This document shows positions 1 to 10,104 of a DNA stretch of 64,000 nucleotides, in pieces. Made by a program: the position numbers and the translations under genes. The first letter of the stretch is position 1, and the number at the start of each line of letters is the position of its first letter. Origin of the DNA: Bathynomus jamesi (Eukaryota; Arthropoda; Malacostraca; Isopoda; Cirolanidae). Location: positions 465,001-529,000 of the forward strand of contig JAJOZX010001074.1 in the NCBI GenBank assembly GCA_023014485.1, written 5' to 3'. Under the pieces are notes generated by a model, which ran no database searches, was not told the origin of the DNA, and was given only the letters and a program-made list of their open reading frames with translations.

Positions 1-284
1 ATATATAATTAAATAATTTAATAACGTTGAGTAGATTAAATAAGTTAGTTAAATAATCTAAAACAGGAATTTTAAAACTGTTAAAATAATGTATTTAAAG
101 TTGTTTGTAAGTTTCAAGTTTATGATAAAGAACGCTCTAAAAACATTCTGGTTGGAGGCGCAATCCTAACTGGGAAACGGCGATCAAGACAGAACAATAG
201 AGTGCGCAAGAAGACCAGAAAACAGTCGAGAACTGTTGTTTGTCATTGAAAGTGGGTTGTATACAGTCCATCAGAAGATCTCTT
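1..284. other. unannotated AT-rich sequence
   Basis: No coding or structured repeat is visible. It lies upstream of the first recognisable M13 exon and may be intronic. The last bases (277-284, GATCTCTT) are the left target-site copy of the following Merlin-like element. Confidence 0.4.
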
Positions 285-468
285 CGATCTTTTCGGTTTT
301 AGGTCTGGCATTGAATTTTTTTCATATTTTTAGTATAGACGTAGATTTTTACGCTGATTCCATTTCCACAATTCGTTTCTTGGAGAAATAAACGCGAAAA
401 AAGTTATGTGCGAGTTTATTACGTTTGCAGGTTTCCAGAACACAAAACGGAACACAAACCAAAGTTTG

Positions 469-798
469 CTACTCGCCAAATTGAGCAATATCGTTCAGCA
501 TTTGGCGCACTAGATCTTTGCCTGCGTGTTGGCGACGCCAGAGAAACTCGCAGTATTCATAACACCAGCAATAACGAAACAGAACCACTTTCTTCAGCGG
601 AAGCTTGGAATCTTCGAGCCATGTTCCAGTCCGCACCGAGACCCGCTCGTCGCACGACCGTTTCATGCAGCGCCACATGACGTTGCCGTTATTCCTGCGG
701 TAGGACAGCGTCATGTCATGCTTCTTCTTACGCAGTTTTTGGCCTGGAATCACGTCGTTGTCTTGAAAGAACGTAACAGCATCTTTCTCGCTGTTCAA
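469..798 (-). pseudogene. Merlin/ISXO2-like transposase N-terminal fragment
   Basis: The 109-codon reading frame resembles the N-terminal zinc-ribbon part of Merlin transposases: a W-R-C...C pattern (MWRCMKRSC) followed by a VRTGTWLEDSKLPLKKV segment, as in the family motif 'S...GTWFE.S.L.L'. The first CxxC pair of the ribbon is not visible and the catalytic DDE core is missing. At about 330 bp it is a fraction of a normal transposase of about 300 residues, so it is a non-functional remnant inside the 285-1069 element. A second, more complete fragment of the same superfamily is at 41569-42063. Confidence 0.6.
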
Positions 799-892
799 AT
801 TCGTAAACGACCACTTTTAATTTATTTCCGTCATAGTGCACAATATGAAATCTGAAAAATATGAAAAAACATGAACATACAAACAGAAATAG

Positions 893-912
893 TTTAGGTT
901 AGGTTAGGTTAA
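893..912 (+). repeat. short TTAGG-type tandem motif
   Basis: Three to four tandem TTAGG units (GGTTAGGTTAGGTTAAG). The unit equals the arthropod telomere repeat, but the array is far too short and internal to be a telomere. It lies inside the Merlin-like element. Confidence 0.6.
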
Positions 913-1077
913 GTATAGGTGGATATTTGAATACAAGTTTTGGCCATAACTTTTTTCGTGTTTATTTCTCCAAGAAACGGATTGCAGAAATGGAATCAGC
1001 GTAAAAGTCTACGTCTATACCAAAAACATGGAAAAAAATCCAATGTAGGACCTAAAACCGAAAAGACCCGATCTCTT

Positions 1078-2327
1078 TGCCCTCTTCTGTCATTTTTATT
1101 GTAACATCTCGACTCGGGCGGTGGGAAATAGGGCCTACTTTTAAGATAAACCTCGGCCAATAAATTCAATTTAATTTTCCCCTAGAGCTTACGAAGGGCA
1201 ATTCTCTTCAGGCTCTAAGGGACTAGGTCATACTCCTGTTTCGCTAAGCCTATTCCATATTTCCGATTAAGGCCTACTTCTCAGTTCTGTTATTATATAA
1301 CGTAAGTTATGAATGAACTTAAGATCAAAAATTAAAACTTATTGCGTTTTATAATGAAGTGAAAGTCGTAATTGTCGTTTAAAATTCGCGATAGAGACAT
1401 GCTTATTAATATAAAGTAAGTGGAAAACGTTGAATAGTTAAAATAGGGTTACTTAGCTGGAGTAATCGTACGACGAAAAACATGTTATAATTGTCCGTGC
1501 TACCATCTGTGCAGTTTAATAATTATTTATGAACTTTGTGTGCGTGACAAAATTATCCGTGGGTAACATTCCGAATCGTAACAGCGGCCAAGTTTGTTCT
1601 CGTTCTCGACACTCGCTCATTTTGAGAGTCGTACGTTGCCACCACCGACCCACAACATTCGGGGGAAGGGACGTCAACCGGGGGAAACCCGCATTCAACA
1701 ATATATACGATAGACAGATAATAGACAGATAGGTAAATATTGAGAGTTTTATCTCGTAAAGTTAGCTTAGATATTACAATTATCTCGCGAAGCGGTAACT
1801 GCAATCAACTGGGTATTCGTGACATTTCTCGCGTGAAAGTGAAGCCTTCTCTACTCCCACGATACTTTTCGTTGTTACCGAAATATTAATAGATATCTGG
1901 ATCGTAGTCAGTCTCAATTTCCCCTCATTCGGAACGGTTGCTCACCCCGTTTGCCTCTTTATATACGTATGATCTAACCTATCCAACCTCATCAGCACTT
2001 TTGCATTCGGGAAAATACGTTAATTTTGGAGGTGGTTTTCTGGACAAGTATTTTCTTCATTCACATTCTTAAGATGGACGCAATAAATCTTCTCCTTTTG
2101 GAGAAGAAAAAGGTCAGGCTCTGATTTAACATTTTACATCCTTGAACGCATCGTCTGTAGCTGTATTTGTTAACATAATTCTCTACTTCAGTCTTTGAAG
2201 GCGGGACGGAACGCCTACGCGTTTCCCTTAACACTCGTCGTATGTTCGAGTTCATTTTACCGTATGTCACTCTTTTCGTTGTCAGCGTGGAGAACTATTA
2301 TTATTATTGAGGTTGTAATCTTTAGGG
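1078..2327. other. unannotated intronic or upstream sequence
   Basis: I see no exon, RNA gene or clear transposon here. Short open frames occur on both strands (for example around 1516-1804) but have no recognisable motif and overlap one another, as expected by chance. Confidence 0.4.
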
Positions 2328-2522
2328 ATTGTTTAACTTTAACCCCTCTTCGTAATGGCAAAGGTCGTATGACGGAGGGCAGCTTTACGCAGGATCCGAA
2401 GTATCCAAGGGTCGCTACATCGTTTGAACGCGGAGGATGGTCCCCCATCCAACTACTGATCAAACCTAACTTCGCTGATGTAACCTGAAGCGGTGTTGCG
2501 ACGTAGCCACGACGTAGTACAC
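2328..2522 (-). mobile_element. 5S-rRNA-derived SINE (SINE3 type), copy 1
   Basis: Read on the - strand, the element begins with TACGTCGTGGCTACGTCGC and continues into a 5S-like internal promoter (ATCAGCGAAGTTAG, then AGTAGTTGGATGGGGGACC). A body ending in a GGTTAAA-type tail follows. The 5S A-box and C-box equivalents are in the order and spacing of 5S rRNA, but the 3' half is unrelated to 5S. Seven related copies occur in this window (5013, 5681, 28760, 29247, 30145, 30409 and 37447). Confidence 0.8.
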
Positions 2523-3194
2523 TTTTTCTAGGAGAATAATGAGACATTCGAGCCCGGAAAAGAGAATTTTAAGATTAATTGCGTCGAAAGTGTTATGAAT
2601 GAAGTGAAGAAACGTCAAGTGAATCCAGTCGCCAAATTTGAAGATGGAATAAATTTTAGGGTTTAGTTCACCCGAAGCGATAAAAGCTTAAGATAAATTC
2701 AGGTTTGGAGGGATCGTCTTTCTTCTGGTCCAGAAACGCCGTTTACCATCTTTGTATGGTTTCGTTGGGAAATTCTCCTACGAGTTAGTGTTCAAGTCGG
2801 AACGAAAATCCGCGTCCTTGAGACGTTCAGCGTGTTTTCGGAACGAGAAACGAAGTTAAAAAAAGTAAAAGTAACCGCTAATTGTAACGTCTAATTTATT
2901 TTTACACTCCATGAATGAATGAATGAATGAATGAATTCATAAGTGAACAACCGTTGCCTGGTTCGTTGTCAGGCAACAGATGAGAAGACAAGGAAGGGAT
3001 TCATCATTGGAGAAGAGATATCTTGCTTCTTTCAGGCGGTTGACTTAACATTCTAAAATTACATTTCCTATGTTAATTCCGCCTATAGGTTGCTACGTAT
3101 AATCCTGAAAGTAGCTGTGAGGGAAATTGTGTTGGCTGATATGTAAATCAAGGGTTTAAATATATCTGATGCTTCCGTAATACAAATGCTAACA
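2523..3194. other. unannotated sequence with a short (AATG)n tract
   Basis: Nothing coding was recognised. A tetranucleotide tract (AATG, about six units) lies at 2911-2935. Confidence 0.4.
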
Positions 3195-3320
<126 letters not shown>

Positions 3321-3662
3321 CTAGTTCATGGCTTCGTGTTTAGTGATGGCAATAAATATGTTTCCTTGACCGAGAAAAACATAATTCCACGATTATTTCT
3401 GCGAGAAAACCCGGAGCAGGTGTTGAAAAGGATTCCTCATTCGATGTTAACTCGTTGATAGCATTCAGTCTATTGGCTCGCTTTAACTTTCTTATTTATG
3501 AGTATCTGTAACGAATGGAAGTGAAGCATCCGCACTTGATCACTAACACAGTTTCTGAACTTCTCTCCACTTTGTTAGTTGCGCTAAAATGTGAAACGAA
3601 ATTGTATTTAAGCGTTCCTCTCGTAGAAATACCATGTATGAAACGAAGGGTTCTTGTTGCAG

Positions 3663-3866
3663 GTTGAGCAGGCGTACAAGCAGTACATCAAGGACACCGT
3701 GAAGTTGTTCGACGCGAGTGGGCCCGACGCTCTCGATTTCGCCTCTCACTTCTACCACTACGAGAGCCGCATCGCCGAAATCACTCCCCCGGACCACCTT
3801 TTAAACGACCCCCTCAAGTCTAATATCAGAATCAACATCGGGAAACTCTCTCTCATTTCAACCAAC
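3663..3866 (+). CDS. M13-like gene, exon 1 in window (68 codons)
   Basis: The exon is bounded by TTGCAG and GTAAGT, and is open in phase 0 to 0. It encodes the segment with AYKQYIKDTVKLF and FASHFYHYESRIAEIT, matching the M13_N region where family members have 'F...ifefE..lA.it'. It is preceded by an acceptor, so at least one coding exon lies upstream. Confidence 0.88.
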
Positions 3867-5012
3867 GTAAGTATCCCCAGCAGGAGTATATCTTGAAGCG
3901 TGTTTTACCTAACTTTACTTTAAAAATCGTCTCTGTACTTCAGAGATATAAAGTCATTAAAATAAGTGTTATTCTGATGTGAATTAAGTCCTTATCAAAA
4001 TCTTGATCCGATGATGGTTTTGTGCGTATCCGAAACGTTACCTTTTATTTATTGCTTCTGGTTTTTTTTTTCATATCGACATTCTTACACGTACAGTTTC
4101 AGAAAAAAATTCACCTACAAAAAATATTTAAGAAACGTAAAAAACTACTAATTGGTAATGATTGTGTTCCGTTTTTGAAGTTTTATTAGTTACAAAAAAG
4201 AATAAAATATCCAAAGAGAAAAACAACTTTACTAATAACAAATTTTTTCTTTTTATGATTCTTAGAAATTTTAGGTTTCTAGACGAAATTTTTTCCGAAA
4301 CTGTACTTTTAATTTGGAATTTAAGCGAAAAATTATCCCCTAAAATACGTAAGGAAAGTAGAAATAAAATGTTCAATGAATTTATTTTTTATTTTCGATA
4401 CCGACATTATCGTATTTTGCGTACGTTTCAAACGGTTGAAGTTCGAGTTGCGCGTTCTTCAAATTCATTATTAAACTCGTTTTTCCTTCCCACGCGATTC
4501 GCGTCGCGGTCGCTGCAGCGCGCGGAGCTCCCATTCTGTCAATGTAAAATCGCGGCCGACTCGAGTCGTCACGAGCCCCCAGTCGCGAGTCGCGAGACGA
4601 TCCCGCGCGCGGCCGGACTGCGTAGAGGTCTTTTGGGTTAATATACGTTAGCATTTCGTCGCTAAATCATCTATATACTCCTTACATTCCCCGAGATTAA
4701 CTTTACATAATTTAACTGAAGTCCACAAACGGCTTTTAACTCTTAGAAATAAAAGTTTTTATAAATAATGATGCGTTTAATTTAAGATCAGTTTAGCTTT
4801 TAAATCGTAGTTTGGATAGAAGCACCAACGTTCTCCACGTTTTGCCCAGAACGTTTCACGCCCACTACCATCCCTATTTTCAGTCCCGAAACGTTTGAAG
4901 TCAAAATAAAGATGTCGATCATTCTAAAAACCATCGCCGCGTCTTCTTTAATACGGAGAGTGAGAAAGAGAAAAGGGTTAAATGTACTCTTCAAAAAATA
5001 ATGTTTCAACAG
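3867..5012. other. intron sequence with a CpG-rich patch
   Basis: Mostly AT-rich intron. Between about 4490 and 4625 there is an isolated GC- and CpG-rich patch (GCGTCGCGGTCGCTGCAGCG and similar) with open frames on both strands but no recognisable protein motif. It could be a fragment of a repeat or a regulatory patch; I cannot tell which. Confidence 0.4.
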
Positions 5013-5038
5013 TACAAATTAAGCGGCATTGGGTCTGG

Positions 5039-5081
<43 letters not shown>

Positions 5082-5203
5082 ATGGGAGACCATCCTCCGC
5101 GCCCAGATTATGTAGCGACTCATGATTCGGATTCCACGTAAAGTCGTAATAGGTCCCCTCTGTCATATGACCTTGGATGTTGCGACGGAGGTTAAACGAT
5201 ACG
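5013..5203 (+). mobile_element. 5S-derived SINE, copy 2, 5'-truncated, with internal (GTA)n expansion
   Basis: The copy starts inside the 5S-like head at TTAAGCGGCATTGGGTC and runs through GATGGGAGACC and the shared body to GGAGGTTAAAC. The segment between the two 5S promoter boxes has become a (GTA)n run of about 14 units (5039-5081), replacing CAGTAGTTG of other copies. Confidence 0.8.
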
Positions 5204-5680
5204 ACAAAAAAACTGCTAGTAGGTCGAAAGAAAGTAGATTGAGAGTAGGAAGCGGTTTCCTACTTGACAAGTTTGCTCCTCTGAAATGTCCTTTGAAACT
5301 AAGCAAATAATACTAAAAAAAACAAATACACTTCCAAGGATTAAAGACATTTTTTCACTTCATTCTCAGTTTAGAGTTTCGGTAAAAGTTTGTCTAAAAA
5401 TCTAAAAGTTTTAAAAAGCATTAAAAATTACTAATTAGTAACGGATGAGTTTTGTTTTTGAAATTTTATAACTGTCGCCAAAATGAATAAAACATTCAAA
5501 CAAAAACAGAATATTACCAATTATCGTAATTTTTTTATTTCATTGGGCGAACTTATTGCCGAAATTGTACCTTCGCATTACAAAATGTACTCTTCAAGTA
5601 CTTTATGTTGAGAGTACATTTAGACCTTTTATTTGAGCTCAATTCTGAAGGTGAAACAGTGGAAAAAATGTAATGATCGG
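5204..5680. other. unannotated intron sequence
   Basis: AT-rich; no motif recognised. It separates two 5S-derived SINE copies lying tail to tail. Confidence 0.4.
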
Positions 5681-5862
5681 ATTGTTTAACCTTCTTCGCA
5701 ACATTTTCTAAGGTCATATGGAGGGGACCTACTACGGCCTTACGTGAGATCCGAACCATCTAAGGAGGGTCGCTACATAAACTAGACGCGGAGGATTGTC
5801 TCCCACCCAATTTCTAACCAGACCCAATGTCGCTTAACTTCGCCGATCGAAGGAGACGTAGG
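5681..5862 (-). mobile_element. 5S-derived SINE, copy 3
   Basis: On the - strand it shows TCGGCGAAGTTAAGCGACAT and a TGGGTGGGAGAC-like C-box segment, then the body with CCTCCATATGACCTTAGAAA and the AGGTTAAACAATCC tail. It is in opposite orientation to copy 2. Confidence 0.78.
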
Positions 5863-6869
5863 ACGGGTTTTTTTGGCGAGAATTGTTTTTATTCCCGGTG
5901 CCAATTATCTTTCCCAGAAACAAATACACTGCCGGAGTTCCTCCATTTTTCTTTCCTATGATTGCGCGCGAACTGTAAACAGAAATATTATGGCTATGAC
6001 AACTCCCCACATTTGACTGTTTTCGCGCAAACAGTACGAGTAATTTGGAGAACATCAAATAGCTTTTTAGTAATGAAAAAAAAAAGAGTGAAATAAAATA
6101 CAGTATATGAATTTATACGTGGCAGGTGGAAGGAGGAGATTTTTATTATTTATTGGGTTTATTTCAAGTCTTTTCAATATTCATTTCGGAACAACTTTGT
6201 ACAATAAAAATATTTAATCAATAAATAGGGCATGATGAAGAATTAAACCCATTATTATTATTATTATTATTATTATCATCATTATCAAACGTCTCATGCT
6301 CTATATGCATATATTTTTATACAAGACTTGACTATAGTAGAGGATGGTGCTTTCCGTAGACGGAACGTTCAATTTCCGTGATTAAGTCTATATTAAAAAA
6401 AAAGTGGGGGGGGCGACATCATTACGAGCGATAGTCTCGTTCTGGTCCTCGCATCGCTATTCATTACGTCCAAGAAACGCTAAAAAAAACAACCATATTT
6501 AATTCATAAACAAAGAATTTGCTCGGACTTTAGTACCGTGTTCAAAACTGAGTCCAAGTTTTTGTTAAAATTTGAAAAAACAAAAATGAATTGAATAAAT
6601 TGTTTCTTCAAATAAATTTGGTTTAAATATTTATAAACACTCATTTGCCGTTCGGTCTATCCAAGGCTTAAATATACATTAGTTAAAATTCATCAGCGGA
6701 ACGTCCGTTCTTTCATTTCATTTCGGAAAAAAAAGTTTATTGATACATTTTATCTATAAAAAAAAAGCGGATTCGTTTAAGGTTTATATTGTGGAGCAAC
6801 TTTACCGCATTTATCACGTTTCAAATATAAATTCAATCCAAAAATTAACTTTTATATTTTAGGTACATA
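5863..6869. other. unannotated intron sequence
   Basis: AT-rich with an (ATT)n tract at about 6254-6278 and homopolymer runs. No coding or structured element was recognised. Confidence 0.4.
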
Positions 6870-7238
6870 CAGGGTGTCTACAATGTCTCGTCACCCAACT
6901 AAAACACTAACTGATTTTTGTTTTTCTTTCAGACCCATTTGAAATGCGTGATAGCGGCAACTATACGATTTAACAACGCGTACTGGCTGGTACGTGGGTC
7001 CATGAACGACCACGTAATGGTAAAACCATTGAAAATATTCGTGCGAACTTCCAGGACTGATTCGATGGTGCGGCTCCTGGAAGCCATTACGTGGTCACTG
7101 ATGGACCCAGGTACTAGCCAATACGCGTTGTTCAATCGTATAGTTGCCGCTATCACGCATTTCAAATGGGTGTGAAAGAAAACGAAAATCAGTTCGTATT
7201 TTACTGGGGTGACGAGACATTGTGGAGTGGACACCCTG
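6870..7238. mobile_element. foldback mariner-type MITE
   Basis: Terminal inverted repeats CAGGGTGTC...GACACCCTG are flanked by TA at 6868-6869 and 7239-7240, the mariner/Tc1 target duplication. Beyond the termini the two halves are long imperfect inverted copies. Both arms contain CGCGT(A/T) near a ..CAAATGGGT.. end that reads like the last residues of a mariner transposase (ITHFKWV-stop), so it may have formed by inverted duplication of a transposase 3' end. A diverged partial relative lies at 53660-53935. Confidence 0.75.
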
Positions 7239-7240
7239 TA

Positions 7241-8644
7241 CGTAAGATCTTTCAGCCTGTAGGCTTAACAGCCAGTCCTTAAGTTAACTTTATCAGTGAA
7301 AAGGTTGGCAAAAATTTTATTACTAGCATAGCCTACGTTGCAATATATGGATTAACATTTGGTAGTGCGTAGAAACTGAAAATGCCTTCATGATAGTGGG
7401 ATGAATTTCACGACTAAACGAACAGTGTTGATCAGCATTCTAATCAGCGAGACTCGAAATTAGACCCGAAAAGAATTTACTTTTATATAACAATTAAATT
7501 AAAACTTGGAAATTCTGTAAATATTTCTGAAACCCGAGATCTCCATAATATTTTCTCTCTCATTTGAAATTATTTTTGGAATTTGAAACGAAAATCTACG
7601 GGACCTTTCTTCTCCTTTCAACAGCCGACGACATCCCAATAGCAAAAGCCACGAAATTGACGTCGCGCACAATGAAATATATAACTAACGATAACCTCTA
7701 ATTTGTTTTCTGTTGGACGGAAGGTAGAGAGATGTGCCTGCGGAAGGGGTGGGATGGGGGGGTGAGGCGGTTGATATGGCAGCCCAGAAATTGTCTTCAT
7801 ATTGATTCGATCGTCCGAAGAAAAGATTTTTTAAGGCTTTTACGCGATTGAGTAATGAATTTTGGGTTATAAAACACGTATCAACTTTGATCATTTAAAA
7901 TTCTCACGTGAGTTTGGTCTTTAGAATGAAATTATGATGGAAAACTGTTGAATTGGGTGAATATGAAGCTGAATCGACGTTCCATTCTTGTGCTGAATTG
8001 TTCTGATGAACGAGGAATCTACGTACGAGCATCCACTCTCACCTTTCTGCCTTCTTTAATAACGTGGCATGATTGGCATAATTTTAATTCGTGGCACGGT
8101 CTCCTCTTGGATACCCGAAAGCTGTGGTATTACATCTCGGCATACTGTTTGCTGAGTTTCGATACACTGTACATTTTGCTCACGATGACGTAATGTCGGT
8201 CGCATCTACTGAAAAATTAAATTCGCCAAAAGGTAGTTAATAAGGTATTAAAAAAAGGTGTTTCACTTTTGGTAATTGAATGCAAAACTTGGCTGCAAAT
8301 ACCGTGGTGACGCTTTCTTTAAAACTCTTAGAAATGGTTCCTTTATTTTAGGATTATGTTTTCCCCTCCCCACTGCCAGTTGTTTCCCCAAAACACACAC
8401 ACCACACACACGTTTGGTAACCTTACACAACCTCGACGTTTTCAATTGTGGATGGCAACATTTAACATAATTAATTTAGCCTTACCTTACCTTCATTATA
8501 TCCCCTTTTTTATGATATTTAATGAATTTCATTAAAAAAATTAAGTCTGGGACTATGGCAACAGTGCTAATGTTGTATACGCACGTTCGGGTTACGATGG
8601 GCTGTGTGGTATATTACAGATTGTCGCGGTTCCGTAACGTACAG

Positions 8645-8675
<31 letters not shown>

Positions 8676-9412
8676 ATTACTAAATTTCGATTGTGGCTAA
8701 GACAAAGCGTTCAAACATCCAAATTGATCATTGACATCATTTGAAAGGAATGACAATTATATTGATAGAGAGAGAGAGAGAGAGCCTTTCACCCTGACGA
8801 GGTTTCAGGGCTTAACCTCGAACAATTTGGAACGATCCAAAGCCCCAACCTGACCTTAATAAGATTTCGTCACTCGAACACCATCGAATATCATTACTCT
8901 TTTTTATTTATTCCGTTTTAATGCGAAAATCATTAAAAACAACATTAGAGATAATTGCATTCCTTTTCTTGCGTAAAGGGAAAAAGTCTTCGCGTTGCCT
9001 TCAAAGTTTCTGTTAAATGAACTTCACACACTGTCATTTTTCTCGAAGTTTTTGAATTTTCTTCAGATTTAAATAAGAAATTAGTTTTGCGAAGTGTAAT
9101 TTGACGAAAGCGTAATTTGTAATTTAAATTTTTTTTTTTTTTGTCTTTGCAATTCAAACGAGAAACATGCAAACGGAATTCCCTTAAATTATTCATGATT
9201 CTTTTATGATTTTAGTTTTTGTTTTCAGTTTAACGGATGTTTTTATACAGAAAATGTCAACATTGAACTTCTTTTATGCAATCGATACGTGATAAAAATT
9301 TCAAAAGTCTTCCGATGAAAATGAGCTGTTGTCAATTCAGATTTGTTCCGCATGAATAAAAAATATTATCATCATCATCATTATTATCATTATTATCATT
9401 ATCTATTCACAG
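7241..9412. other. intron sequence with microsatellites only
   Basis: No exon or transposon recognised. (CA)n occurs at about 8645-8671, (GA)n at 8766-8784 and (ATC/ATT)n at 9364-9402, just before the next exon's acceptor. Confidence 0.5.
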
Positions 9413-9540
9413 ATTCCTTGGCTGGAACTTCTGCGGCAGTTGTTTCCAAACAGCAATTTGGACCACAGATCCGATATTTTGGTCGCCTCTGAAGAATATT
9501 TCATCAGTTTGGCGAAACTCATTTCAACCACCGAAAGAGG
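9413..9540 (+). CDS. M13-like gene, exon 2 in window
   Basis: Acceptor CACAG and donor GTCAGT; phase 0 to 2 (128 bp). It encodes IPWLELLRQLFPNSN...EEYFISLAKLISTTER, the M13 'i.W...L...f.........y...l..li..t' segment. It joins exon 3 through a split glycine codon. Confidence 0.88.
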
Positions 9541-10104
9541 GTCAGTTGATGAATGCTTTGCGAGGCGTCTTTTTAGATTATGTTAAGTTGACTTCTCTCT
9601 TTTGAGTTTGCAAGACCGTAAGGTTTATTAAATGAAGTATTAATGTGAAGTAACAGAAATAGGCCGAAATTCTCGAATGGACAAAAGATTAAATACTAGA
9701 CGGTAGAAACTTAGCCTAATCTAATTCCTAACTTTACCTTACCTTACCTTGCCTCGCGTATCCTCAGTCCTCATCCGAGCCTAATAGGTTATTCGAGTTA
9801 GTGTAGTTCAGTTAAGAGGCTTTTCTCTTATAATTGGGGCCAACATCGCGCTTTTCTGGAGAGAAACTGTACTAAACATTTTACAATTTAGCGAGTTAGA
9901 TCGTCATCATTTGGTCTGTGTTATCATAGCAAAGCGAGCAAATTAAAAGGGTGACTCGTTTGTGTTACTTCAAAGCAAACATACGAACGCATAAATCCCG
10001 TCTTTTATTGCGTAAACGGTTAAGTCTTTGGCCACACCCGCAATACAGCTGGACAAATTAAGTTCTTTCGTTTATGGAGAACATTAACTATTCTCATTAC
10101 AGGT
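9541..10104. other. intron sequence before the polymerase remnant
   Basis: No motif for the missing N-terminal part of the polymerase (first exonuclease motif) is visible here. A short run of CCTTA-like units occurs at 9736-9752. Confidence 0.4.

Larger units (their letters stand above)
285..1069 (-). mobile_element. Merlin-like DNA transposon, degenerate, with long terminal inverted repeats
   Basis: Inverted arms of roughly 120 bp face each other (about 285-405 and 946-1069). They share the outer motif TCTTTTCGGTTTTAGGTC and an inner stretch ending in TTTCTCCAAGAAACG. The element is flanked by the direct repeat GATCTCTT at 277-284 and 1070-1077, an 8-bp duplication that fits Merlin (8-9 bp). 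The interior carries only the N-terminal part of an ISXO2/Merlin-type transposase on the - strand, so this copy is non-autonomous. The family call rests on the transposase fragment plus the duplication length. Confidence 0.7.

Noticed and set aside
5039..5081. CRISPR-like or regularly spaced array
   Set aside because: A simple trinucleotide tract without spacers. No CRISPR is expected in an animal genome and none is seen.
6918..7234. Two similar peptides on opposite strands at 6.9-7.2 kb
   Set aside because: They arise from the inverted arms of a mariner-type MITE, not from genes.
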